Source: Ditylenchus dipsaci
Lineage: Eukaryota; Nematoda; Chromadorea; Rhabditida; Anguinidae
Assembly (NCBI GenBank): GCA_004194705.1
Contig: SADC01000963.1
Location: 1-64,000, forward strand
DNA: 64,000 bases
Direction: 5' to 3'
Part shown: positions 10,711-22,700 of the stretch, one piece after another
How positions within the stretch are numbered: position 1 is the first letter of the stretch
Layout: the number at the start of each line of letters is the position of its first letter
The notes under the pieces: model-generated
Told to the model about the DNA's origin: nothing
Seen by the model: the letters and a program-made list of their open reading frames with translations, nothing else
The model's database searches: none
Program-made: the position numbers and the translations under genes

Positions 10711-11374
10711 TCAGTTGATGGCCGTCCCCTCCTAGCCTGATTTGGTTGGTTAAATCTAAAGTGAGGTTAAGCTTACCTTCGATTTAATGAAACTCTCGAT
10801 TTAACGAGGTTTTTTTCAAGGTTTTTTTCTGCGAAAATATGGAAGTATACCATGCCGACTAGCTTAAAACGCACAAAAGCCTCATTTTTCAACGTTCCAG
10901 CCAATACATGCTTGAAACATGTTTTAGGTAGCGGTCGAGACTTTTTGGCAGATTTTTTTTTTGACAAAAATTAGACTTTTTGCCCTGAAAGGCCAAGCCA
11001 AATACTTGTTTTTAAGATGTTTTGTTTTCTTGACTAGAGCTGAGGAACAAAAACCTTAGGTCACAGTTGTCAAAATAATATTTTTTTTGACTCTATAGGG
11101 GTATCAAGGCAGCCTTAAATTACTTTGGTCCCCCAAGTCAAAATGTCAAAATTTTGTCATTAATTCTTTTTGCAGAAAAGTGTCGACTGCCACATGAAAA
11201 GATACTTTAAGCATGTATTGGCTGCTAAAACGTTAAAAAAAAACGAGGATTACACGCATTTTTGAGCTAGCCGGTATAGTGTACTCGTGCCATTCTCGAT
11301 TTAACGAACATTTCAATTAAGATTGTTTACCAACACTCGATTTAACGAACACTCGATTTAACGAAACTCTCGAT

Positions 11375-11615
11375 TTAAGGGGCACGTCCACCCTAATAAG
11401 AGGTGGTGCCCGGGAATTCAAAATTTTTTTCCTAATCATTAAACTTCTGTACGTATTTTTCAACTTGGTTTCTAACAAAATTATACCTAAAATTAAATTT
11501 TAGGCCTTGTTTTGTTAGAAACCAAGTTGAAAAATTCGCACAGAAGTTCAATGATTAGGAAAAAATTTTGAATTCCCGGGCACCACCTCTTATTAGCGTG
11601 GGCATGCCCCTTTAA
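11375..11615. mobile_element. piggyBac-like MITE, family A
   Basis: Flanked on both sides by TTAA, with ends AAGGGGCACGTCCAC and GCGTGGGCATGCCCCTT. The arms fold on TTTTTCAACTTGGTTTCTAA. The TTAA lies inside a CGATTTAACGAAC word of the host element, so removing the insert plus one TTAA restores that word. Relatives are at 29,208 and 51,004. Confidence 0.8.
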
Positions 11616-11888
11616 CGAACATTTCTGGGTGAGGGGGAGTTGGCCAAAAGTTTTTTGGCCAAACTTTTGTTTGAACCAATACTTTGTTTTAGCCAATGTA
11701 ATGATTCTGTCAATCGGGTTTTGGCCAATGTAATGATTCTGCCAATCGGGTTTTGGCCATCTTTTAGTTCTGCCAGTCGACTTTTGGCCAATCTTTTAGT
11801 TTTGGCAAACTCCACCCTCACCCATTTCTGTTGGTCCCCAGAGGTTCGTTAAATCGAGAGTGGACTGTATAAATAAACAATAAACAAA

Positions 11889-12532
11889 GGGTGGTATTTA
11901 ATTTTGCCCCCTAATTACTGAAAAATGCTCCCTAATTTTTCTCTCTCATCGTTTTTAGTCAAAATTTCGCGGGAATTTGAATTTTTTAGTCAAAAAATAA
12001 CTTGGAAAGGTCAGAATCTTACTCCGGAATGGCCAGAAGCCCCTGAAAGTTGGTTTTTCGGGGGTTTACTAGGGGAGTAAACTTTCTGCGAAAATTCGAT
12101 TGAGCACATGAGAATTCCAATCCGATTGGCTGAATCGCTCAGAACTCCAGTTTTATGGTGATTTTGAGTAGTTCCGGATGAAATTCTGAGTGATTCAGCC
12201 GATCGGACGGGAATTCTGATGTGCTCAACCGAATTTTCGCAGAAAGTTTACTCCTTCTTTAGTAAAACCCGAAAAAATAACTTTCAGGGGGTTCTGGCAA
12301 TTCCGGAGTGGGATGCTGACCTTTCCAAGTTATTTTTTGACTGAAAAATTTAAATTCCCGCAAAATTTTGACTAAAAACGATGAGAGAGAAAAATTAGGG
12401 AGCATTTTTCAGCGAATTAGGGGCATTTTTCAGCAATTAGGGGCAACTCAAATTAGGGGGCATTTTTCCCGAAATTAGGATGCATTTTTCCCGAAATTAG
12501 GGGGCAGAATTAAATATTACCCATAAACAAAA
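11889..12532. mobile_element. foldback MITE, GGGTRRTATTTAATT family, copy 1
   Basis: The left end reads GGGTGGTATTTAATTTTGCC and the right end GGGTAATATTTAATTCTGCC (as complement). Inside are arrays of AATTAGGGGGCATTTTTC in opposite orientations and long arms around GGCCAGAAGCCCCTGAAAG. A second copy is at 48,354-48,791. Confidence 0.8.
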
Positions 12533-12972
12533 CGGTAAAAAAAAGATTTAAAAAAAGTCGTGCAACAAAAAGTTTTTTGATGAGACAAAAAGGCATGCGC
12601 ACCGTGCTTTCACTGCCTTTTTTAAAACCTTTTTCTTTTCAGGACTATTTTAAGAGAAATTTGTTTAGAAGTTCTAGTTACACATATTTAATTTTAGATG
12701 CAGAATCGAACGAGCTTTTTATCAATGCTATCGGGTTTCAATGTAGCTTCGTTTTGACGAAAAAAGGCAACTAACACAAATTTCATCAGCACGAAAAATT
12801 AAAAAACCCCTTTTTTTGGTAAAAAAAACCCTTTTGGGGTCTTTTTACTCGGTTACAGGTGCAGCGCATACCTTTTTATTGCATATTATGAAAGCTCAAA
12901 ATATTATAAGCAAGGTAGTACAAAAAATTTAAAAAAAAAGTTACAAAAAACGTTGTCGGAGACGAACGGCAT

Positions 12973-13350
12973 TCAACTGGCATCCATTTCAACTGGCAAC
13001 CACTAAAACTTTTGATTGAAAATCAACAATTTTGACTGTAAAAGTTTTCGGAAAGTCACTCTTAATACCAAAATCTCTTCCTGAATTCGAATCCGTTGAG
13101 ATCAGGTCCGAAAAATTTCAGGAAGCTGAGATATCTTTTAAAGTAGGGAAGTGGTCCGAATTTTCTGTGTGGTCTACTCAAAATATCAATATCTTAGCTT
13201 CCTGAAATTTTTCGGACCTGATCTCAACGGATTCGGATTCAGGAAGAGATTTTGATATTAGGGGTGACTTTCCGGAAACTTTTACTGTCAAAATTGCCGA
13301 TTTTAAATCAAAAGTTTCAATGGTTGCCAGTTGAAATGGATGCCAGTTGA
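12973..13350. mobile_element. palindromic MITE, CCGTTGAGATCAGGTCCG family, copy 2
   Basis: Terminal repeats TCAACTGGCATCCATTTCAA and complement enclose the same core as at 10,330-10,710. The family is therefore found both with and without these ends. Confidence 0.75.
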
Positions 13351-13706
13351 TATTTTACCGTCGGAGACGGCAATGGCCTTTTTAAATTCCGAGAAGTTTG
13401 CTAAAAAAAAATTCAAGAATGCATATATCTAAAAACAATAAAATGAGGAAGCTGACTGATCGTCTAACCAACTGAATTTAAACCATGATTTAATATTGTA
13501 TTCTGATATTAAAAAGGCAATGACTGGTGTCTGCAGCTTTTCGGAGAGCAACTTGGAACTACCTTTTAAACAGGAAGAAGGAAATTTTTTTGCTAAGTAG
13601 TGTAATAAACGACGAAGAAGTAATAAATATAAAAATTGTCTTTATTATTTATTTTTTGACAAACTAAGAAAAAACGTTTTTGGTTATGTCTTGCTGGTTG
13701 CGTTGA

Positions 13707-16700
13707 TTATTTCATCTTCTTTTGAAGAATGGCTGGAACCCGGTAGGTATTGAACAAAAATCTTAGGGCCAAATCGCTCAATTCAGTGGGAAGGAAGCTG
13801 AGTGACACAAGCATCTGACAGTCCCATCCAATACGGTAACGCAGTCTAGGCCAACTTCCAGTTATCGCATGTTGATAAGCATCAACTACTTTATGCAGTT
13901 TGGAGGAAGAGGATTGGATTAGTGCCTCAAAGTCTTGCAAATCTGTAAATTTAGTCAATTAGCAGAGCAATGTTTATCACAGTCAAACCTAGAAAACACG
14001 TCCCCTTAAAGGGGCATGCCCGTGCGTTTCAAAAAGTTAAGGGGACCAGCAATTTTTTTTGAATCGTTCTATTTTTCACTCGTTTTGTGTCAAATATAAT
14101 ATTGATGACCCTATACTACTTTTAAAAACTAGGCAGAAAACTTAAAAAATCTGAATGCGCATGCATGTAAAACTTGATCGAGAAAGAAAAAAGTGCTGGT
14201 CCCCGCCTTTTCTCCGTGTCGGGCACGGGCATGCCCCTTTAAGACCGGGTTTTGGGTGACCTGTTTTCCAGTTTAAGGTTGGCTGATGAGAAATTTCTCG
14301 AGATTTTGCTCGAGAAAAAATCAAGGATTTTCTTAAGCAAAATTTATATTTTGCCCATTGGAGTAAGGATCGAGAATTTTTTTTCGGATTTGTGAATTCT
14401 TTTTTTTCTAATGGGGTTTTTGTATTTAAAGTATTCTTTTAAATAAAAAAGAGGAGATGATAGTTATTAAAAGCTGATCTATCTCACTCATTCCGAGTCA
14501 GTTGTGTCCCGTGGATAGCTATACGTTGATAATTGTAGAATTCACCGTATAATACGCGTACAGTTATCGACATACAGATATCGATGGATCAAAAAATGGC
14601 TAAATATTTTTCTCGATTTTTTTTTCCAAAAACAAGAAATTTCTTGAGAATTTTCTCGGGGAATTTCTTCGAAAAAATTTTGCTTCAGCAAAAACCTAAC
14701 CCTAATCCAGGTGAGCTGGTATCGGGGTGCACATTATGCACATCAGTGTATATTCTTAATTATCCTAATCAGGCTTATTATATAACAAAACCCAAATTTA
14801 TTAGTAATTTTTTACACAACAAAAGGCAGAAGTTAAAACAAGTCACAATAAAAGTTATTTTCAAAAGATATGCGGTGTAGAAATTTAGCAGTTTTTAAAG
14901 TGAAAGAGAGTGTACAGAAAGAACTCGGGCTGTAAGATTTTATTTGATAAGCTTCAGCCGGTCATACGACTGCCTTGATTAACCAAAATCGCTCGAAAAG
15001 CCGAATAGTGTGGCCATATAGCCACCATCACCATACCATAGTAATTTTTTTTTATTCCGTTTGCCGGAATTTTATAAACACCAGTTGTGGTTAGGGTATT
15101 AGTTTATTGCTTAGAATTTTTGGCGCTAGCAGCGAATACGGGGGGGGGGGTATTACCCCCTCCCAAATCTTACCTTCAAAAATCGCTGTAACTACCCTTT
15201 GAAACAACAACCTTAGCCCTTAGTGGGTAGGCCAGCGTACGGAAATTGTGACTAATAAATAGTTTACGAACTTTTTTTGGGGTCTGGGACATAAATTTAG
15301 GTACTCTTTATTTAAGTTTTACAAGGAAAAATTTTGTTTCACTCGCTACTAGGGTCGGATTTTTTAACTGACTAACATGTGTTTATCACAGTCTTTTTAA
15401 ATTTCATAGAAACCAGAAAAACTGTGAAAAATACAAGAAGGCAATCAAAAATATTATGATCGAAAAAGTGAACTCTCAAGCTTGCACTGCTGCAAAAAAA
15501 AATTCCGGACTTTTCACTTCTTTCTGGCCATAATATTACAGTCGACGCTCTTACTTAGGACCAGTGTTGTAAAAATGTAAATTTTGGCACCGGCACCGCA
15601 CCGGCACCGGTGCCTGTTGTCGGCACCGGCACCGGTGCCGCACCGGGTCTTAAATGCGACTCCGGCACCGGTGCCGGCACCGGGCTGAACATTTGCACCG
15701 GCACCGGTGCCTATCACATTCAGTATATTTTTTTAACGAAAAAAGTTCATTTTTTAACGGAAATGAAATTTGTTGTCTCAAAAAAAGTTTGGCTTATACA
15801 GAAATATGAATTTTATTGAAATTGAGCAGCACACGACGCTTTACGAGCAGTTGTCCAGAACGGCCTTTTTGCCTTATTGTATTTATTGTGACACCTGAGA
15901 AGACTCTTTCCACGCTAGCTGACGTGGCAGAGGATGGCAAGGTCACGAGTGCGATTTGTGATAGCTTCGGGAACAACTAAATCAATTTGTATTTTAAATC
16001 AGCTCTCTTCCTTAGTCGCTTTCAGTAGTCAAAAGCATTGCTTTTAATTGACCCTTTTTAAAATGTTTAATGTATTGGTTCATTTCTTGATCCAATGGGT
16101 CTGAAACGTGTTTCTCAGCCTGATGAGATGAGTACTATTTTTTTTTATGAGTACTATTGAGAGGTAGGACAAGCCGGGCTACATTTTGAGTGTAAGGTTG
16201 CAAATGAGTGTGTAAATAACAATTTAAATTAAAACGTAAATTAAAACATCAGTTCCAGGATACTACTGTACTAGGATAGTCCTACAGTCAAGTCTCGATT
16301 TAACGAACCCCTGGGGACCGCCAAAAATGTTCGTTAAATCGAAGGTTTCGTTAAATCGAGAGCTTATTTTAGTCATTTTATTTAATCGGTGGCCAAATAG
16401 CCACCAAAAAAGGTTCGTTAAATCAAGAGTTTCGTTAAATCGGGTTTCGTTAAATCGAGACTTGACTGTATTGAGGATTCCATCGAATTGGACATGGTTC
16501 AGTGTTTTTTGAATTTTAGCTAATACTTTAAAGTAACTTTTCATATGTATGATAGATCAAATGAAAGACCATAACCTTGGCTACATTCTGACACTGAACT
16601 TGTAAATAAAAGGAGAAAAAAAATGAGGTTTGCAGCCAGTGGTCGTCGAACCCGTGACCTAGGGCGATGCATATATGAAGTGCCCCCCTTTACTCGAACA

Positions 16701-19700
16701 AAAAGTGGCATACGCACTTCATGTTTCACTGAAATTGGAAAAAAATTTTCAAATTTTAGATAAAAATAGGCAGCGGTGCCAGATAAAAAATCGGCACCCG
16801 CACCGGTGCGGCACCGGTGCCGGTGCTTTTTCGTTAAAATTTGGCACCGGCACCAGCACCGGTGCCAGCAAAAACTTGGCACCGGCACCGGTGCCCGCAC
16901 CGGTGCTTTTACATCACTGCTTAGGACACCCCCCCCCCAACTTAGGACAGAAGTTCGTTCCCACCTCGAGTCCGACACTTTTTTAGCTCTATTTTTTAAA
17001 ACTTTTTCTAGTTCTATTTTGACAGTCTGGTCCCAAATATTGCAAGGATTCCGATTTTCCTGATCGTTTTCTAAAAACCCTAAATTTTTTGCTCTGTAAA
17101 AGCAAAAGCTCTTAGTTAGGACAGGCTCTATCGAAAATACCTGTTTTTTAAATAGAGTTTTGGCTTTTTTAGAGCAAAAACATTGGGATTTTAGAAAACG
17201 ATCCGCAAAATCAGAATCCTTGCAATATTTGGGACCAGACTGTCAAAACAGAACTAGCAAAGGTATTAAAAACTTAAGGTAAAAAAGTGTCGAACCCGGT
17301 AAGTTGGCTGGTCCCTTGGGTGTCCTAAGTAAAGGCGTCGACTGTATACCCCCTCACATTTTTCTTTGAAATCCAGGCCGTATTCTTGTTGCATGTCTGG
17401 TGAGAGTTGGTTCCAAACGTCTTCCACTCTTTGCTTCATTGCAGTCATTGACAAGAAGTTGGTGTTGAATGCGCCCGGTTCTAGCATGCAACATGTAATG
17501 CTATAGGGGCGCAGTTCTTGCCTCAACGTTTTCCTCAATATTGCACTCAAAATCCCCTTAATTATCTAACCTGATTCCATCCATATACACTTCTACTGCA
17601 TATTTAGCCATGCAATAGGTGATTCCATGGGCTTGGGGATACCTACCACTCACACTCGACATTGACACAATTCGGCCTTGAGATTGTTTGATGAGTGGAA
17701 GGAAGGCCTGAATGACATTGATAATTTTTAATTGGATAGGAGCATAAATTTTTTTGGCCTAAATTTCATTTTTTGGAGCAAAATCGTAGATTTGCCTGAT
17801 TATCTTCTTTTTAACAAAGTAATGAACCAAAAGGTGGCTCTGTGATTCTAGTTCGAATTTTTTTTACAAAAAATAGAAAATTATCAATTAAGTTATTAGT
17901 TTGACTTGCTCGATAGTTTTCATTTTTCAATTTTTGTTATTACAAGATAATGCAAGAAGTGATACTTTGCCGAAAACTAGAATGACAGGACTACCTAAAG
18001 GTGTTATTACTTTCCGGAATTTTTTTAAGGCAATCAGGCAAAATTTAAATTTGCGCCAAAAATTATAAAAAGTGTTGTCTATTGAATACATACTATGTAA
18101 TACTATGTGTTAACTAGTGATGGTCGCGGGGCGGGACCCGCGCGGGTAACCCGCCCCGCCCCGCACGATTTTGGCAATTTTTGAAAACCCGCCCCGCGCC
18201 CCGCAGTTGGAAATTTTTTTGAACCCGCCCCGCAAACCCGCACGCGGAGGGTAGAACCCGCGCGGGTTGCCCCGCACTACTTTTTTCAGCAAACACTGGA
18301 TAAAACCAATTGTTAAAGTTTGCGAGCATGAGTCATAATAGAGAAATTTTATATACATACGTGTATGTACTCGTTATGTCTCTGTTATTTTTAAAATGTC
18401 TGCTCTCGTTTGGAAGCTTGCTCTTTTTGAGAAGATGGAGGGATCCGATTTTGATTATTCTTGCAAGGCTCTCCCGTTGATTAACTACAGTTATTAATCA
18501 CATTTGTTGTTATGGTTGTATAAAGAAATTTCACCTGTTCAATTGAATAATTAACTTTTTTTAAGTGTTCTCTCGTTCTACCCGCAATTAAACGCGGGAC
18601 CCGCGCGGACCCGCAAGAAAATTTTTTTTAACCCGCCCCGCGCCCCGCACTTAAAAAATTTCTAAAACCCGCCCCGCAAACCCGCACGCAAAATTTTAGC
18701 ACCCAAAACCCGCCCCGCAAACCCGCAATAGCCCGAATGGCCATCACTAGTGTTAACTATGTATTACATACCTGGTGTAACAAATGTTCCCGGACAACTT
18801 TTGAGCTCACTTTTTAAAATAAAAATTTAACGATGAGAAAATTCTAAAGAATGCATTTTGTAGCCCTGAATGTCCTCTTTCAAATGGCATATTTCTTTCA
18901 GCTTGACTATTTCGGATAAGTCACCATATGGCTCCAAACACTTGTCTGGTCATTTTGAGAAGGTTACCAACGTTTTGATCACTTTAACTGGTCAAATGTT
19001 TTATTTAATTTTAAGCGTCATCACAAAATTTTATCACGATGTTGTAGCGCAGCTCAAGAGCTGCAAAACCCATATTACGGAATGATTTTTGAAAATCTGA
19101 GTGTTGAGCAGTGTTTTCATAAACGAACACGAAATCAATGCGAAATGAAATCAAAGCGAAATTTCGAAATGAAATGAAAACGAAAACGAAATGGGGTCTC
19201 AAAACGAAATGAAAACGAAATTTCGTTTTCGTTTTCATTTCGTTTTGAAATCGATTTCGTTTTCGTTTTCATTTCATTTTGAAACGATTTCGTTTTCGTT
19301 TTCATTTCGCATTGGATTTCGTTTTCGTTTTCCTTTCGTATTGAATTTCATTTTCGGTTTCGCTTTATATTAGGGTTTCTTTCTATAACTTCTGGTATTT
19401 TTGCAGGCGATATAATTTCATAACTTGAAACTCATAATTGGTTCGCTGGATAACTAAGCTGGATAACTAACTATTAAGCTCTCAATCTCTATATAGTATT
19501 GAGGAGCATAGCCAGGAGAGAGGTACCCAGGTGGAGGGTAGACGAGAGGGGTAGGCAGGAGTGTAATAGGCAGGAGGAGAGTAAACAGAACAGTGGCACA
19601 CAAGAAAAGGAACTCACGCGGGGTAAGTGATAGATTTCTATTTATATAAGAAAATTAATTTTGATTAAAATTTCAAAACACGATAGAGGCGCCAATAGGC

Positions 19701-22700
19701 GCCTGCTGCCCTTACTATATATAATAATTCAAACAGTATCCTCGATTTGTCTTGAATGCTTAAAACCGTAATTAACCACCCTACGCCAATACATTTCCTT
19801 TATAACGCTTTATTCAGCCAAAACCGAAATGAAGCAATAAAGACTCATTTCTCGTAACAATAAGAATTTAAATACACTATTAACTGAGAATCTAGTAGTT
19901 GACAATTGGTTCTGTTACGATGCCTTGCCGTTGGCAAATCGCATTGAGAGAAAACTCTTTCCACTGGAGTGTTGGTGCCAGTAATAGCCAATATCTCAAG
20001 AGCCAACTTTGCGATGTCTTTTCCGTCCTAAAAAGAGCGTCAAATATTGAAATTTCTTTTTCCGACTGAATTTTGCAAATTACACCAAGAAATATTTTCG
20101 TCAGCTTGTAAACGGTCTCGAGGAACTGAAAGAGGCAGGTTAGATTATGTAAAGTGGTCAGACGACTAACAACAGTTTGTTCAACTGATGGATAAGCCCA
20201 CTTTTTTCACGTGCTATGGCTGTTACACTTCCGCTGATTTCTAGAAAGCATTCTAGTACTGTTACGTAAGAACCCCATCTTGTTTTGCAAGCATCAACCA
20301 GCGTTTTTCCTGTCGCTCTCTATAGTGCCTAGTAGAATAAATTTGGTCATAAAAACTTTTAAAGATTATTATACGTTTGAAGCTTGCGGGGATCTTTTGA
20401 ATTTGCCGATGAGTGAACATAATATCTTGAAGGCAGCAGACTGAGTTACACATTGCTTGAAAAGTTATGGATGCGCGATAAGACAATTTACATAAGCGGC
20501 ATTTGACACCTTGTTTCACAAGTTCAACACGATTGACTAACAGTTCCTTCATGCATGAGAAACTGTTTGGCATCTAAAATAGCCAAGGTAGATCACAAGA
20601 AAATGAGAAAACTAAAACCTGGATATTCGAGTTCAAAACATGAAGCAGTTTCTTCATTAAAGGATGCAACATGAGGTTGATTGATAATGGTGGGATCGAA
20701 AGCACATCAGAAAGCGCACTTTGAGCTTGATGGATTCTGGAAAGATACAATGACAAATGCAAGCGTTTAAGCATCTTTGAAACTCACAAGTACCTTGTGT
20801 TGAGTTGTTTCTTGGTAAACTTAGATCCAATCTTCTGAGAAGGCTGTTCTTGATCGGGATGTGCCATTCTCCAGTGCTTTTAAGATTTGGAATAGTAGTG
20901 GAAGACTTGTATACCTAAAAAGTTCAGTAATTATCACCACAAAGACGCAACAGTGATAATTGTACGAACCACAAAGCATTTCTTGCATCGGACAATGGTC
21001 TCTTCTGCCATATTTCTTTCTTCGAAAAAGTTGTTCCAAACCGCATCTCGTTGACGACCCCCTCTTTTTTTGAGACTGCACGGCGATGAGCTGATTGAGT
21101 CCATTCAAATGTTCTGTTTCACTTAGCCTAAGCAGAAATTTGTTAATGAGAGTGAAAAATGACGAAAAGAATCTAAAGTATAGTAAAGTTGAAGAAAATA
21201 AATGCAGGATAAAAGTGAAAACAAAAACGAAAACCATTTCAAAGTGAAAACAAAAACGAAAACCATTTCAAAATGAAAAGAAAACGAACTCCAGTTCAAA
21301 ATGAGAACAAAAACGAAATCGAAAACGAAATGAAAACGAAAACGAAATCGAAAACGAAATGAAAACGAAAACGAATTCGTTTTCGTTTTCGCATTCATTT
21401 CACATTGCCATTCGTTTTCGTTTTCGTTTCGCTTTGAGACACCATTTCGTTTTCGTTTTCATTTCGTTCCGCAAATTCGTTCGTAAACCCGATTTCGTAT
21501 TCGTTTTCAAAAACACTGGTGTTGAGATATGGCCTTTTGGAAAAAATCAATTTCTTGAAAAAATGACCAAAATCCGATAAATTGGCAAAAACTTTCATTT
21601 TTGTCATTTTTTTCAAGAAATTGATTTTTTCCAAAAAGCCATATCTCAACACTCAGATTTTCAAAAATCATTCTGTAATATGTGTTTTGTAGCTCTTGAG
21701 CTGCGCTACAACAAGGTGATAAAATTGTCAAAATTCAATGAAAATTTGACCAGTTAAAGTGATAAAATTGTTGGTAACCTTCTCAAAATGACCAGACAAG
21801 TGTTTGGAGCCAAATGGTGACTTATCCAAAATAGTCAAGCTGAAAGAAATATGCCATTTGAAAGAGGACATTCAGGGCTACAAAACTCATTTTTTTGAAT
21901 TTTCTCATCGTTGAATTTTTATTTTAAAAAGTGAGCTCAAAAGTTGTGCGGGAACTTTTGTTACATCAGGTAGTTAACAATCCGGCTCTCAAGTGGCGTA
22001 ATTACGATTGCTGACTTAAAATTTAATGCTGAACACGATAGTAATTTTTTTTAATGTGGTATTTGTGAATCATCTGCTCCTCTGAACCATCCAAGTCGAG
22101 ATTCCCACTAATGCAACTTCAGAGGGGCAGATCTCATCCATCTTTTAAATTGATCAATTTATTTTAAGTTGAAAAAAGCGTATATCACAACTTTTTAATG
22201 ATATATTGTAGAGACGTTTACGATAATTAAATAAAAACGCTTTACTTGAAAGAAACAATTGTGCATTTTTTTGTGAATCTTGCAAAAAAAAAACTCCAGC
22301 AGGCTGTCCATACCATTATTGATAGTACTTTCTGGTGCATTTTTTCTTGCTCTATCGAATGGTATATACTGTTGACTAAATCAACGGCCCTATGGCCATA
22401 CTTGCACGGGCGCCGGCGCCGGTGTGCGCCCGGAAATTTTTGAAAAAATTAGAGCGCCGGCGCTGGCGCCGGCGCTCGGCGCCGATTTTAATACAGCCCG
22501 GCGCCCGGTGCCTAGAGAAAAGGACGAGCCCTCTCCATTTGGGTTTGGAACTGTAAAAGTATCTCAATCAAAAGAAGCAGAAACTAGTCAGCAAATTAAT
22601 AATTATTTTCAAGAAATAGAAGGAAGTTTGCCATTAGAAAATGACATACTGAAATTTTGGGCGGAACGATACACAGTATACCCTACTTTAACTAAATTAG

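Larger units (their letters stand above)
10264..11867. mobile_element. composite pogo-like element with CTCGATTTAACGAAC arrays
   Basis: Ends read (T/C)AGTCAACTCTC at the left and GAGAGTGGACTG at the right, with TA beside both. Subterminal words CTCGATTTAACGAAC recur many times at both ends and once as a broken block at 10,780-10,810. Two other elements sit inside: a palindromic MITE at 10,330-10,710 and a piggyBac-like MITE at 11,375-11,615. Confidence 0.7.
15562..16919. mobile_element. hAT element with CACCGG subterminal arrays
   Basis: Terminal repeats CAGTGTTGTAAAA at the left and TTTTACATCACTG at the right are flanked by an exact 8-bp duplication CTTAGGAC (15,554-15,561 and 16,920-16,927). 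Both ends carry dense CACCGG/GGTGCC arrays (15,590-15,712 and 16,785-16,910). A hAT transposase fragment lies inside on the minus strand, and a pogo-like MITE is nested at 16,285-16,468. Confidence 0.9.
15539..17344. mobile_element. pogo-like MITE split by a hAT insertion
   Basis: The ends are CAGTCGACGCTCTTACTTAG and its inverted match TAAGTAAAGGCGTCGACTG, flanked by TA at 15,537 and 17,345. The element is interrupted at CTTAGGAC by the hAT at 15,562-16,919; without that insert it is about 440 bp and mostly palindromic. It sits 13 nt inside intron 6 of the SDR gene. Confidence 0.85.

Noticed and set aside
14690..14720. CCTAACCCTAATCC as telomeric sequence
   Set aside because: Only two imperfect units; no array and no nearby chromosome-end features.
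15514..16986. Gly/Ala/Thr/Pro-rich frames over the CACCGG arrays
   Set aside because: Low-complexity translations of hAT subterminal arrays on both strands.
19011..21652. Phe/Val/Ser-rich frames over GTTTTCATTTC arrays
   Set aside because: Repeat translations; only the BED finger and the CKTRW core inside are real transposase remains.
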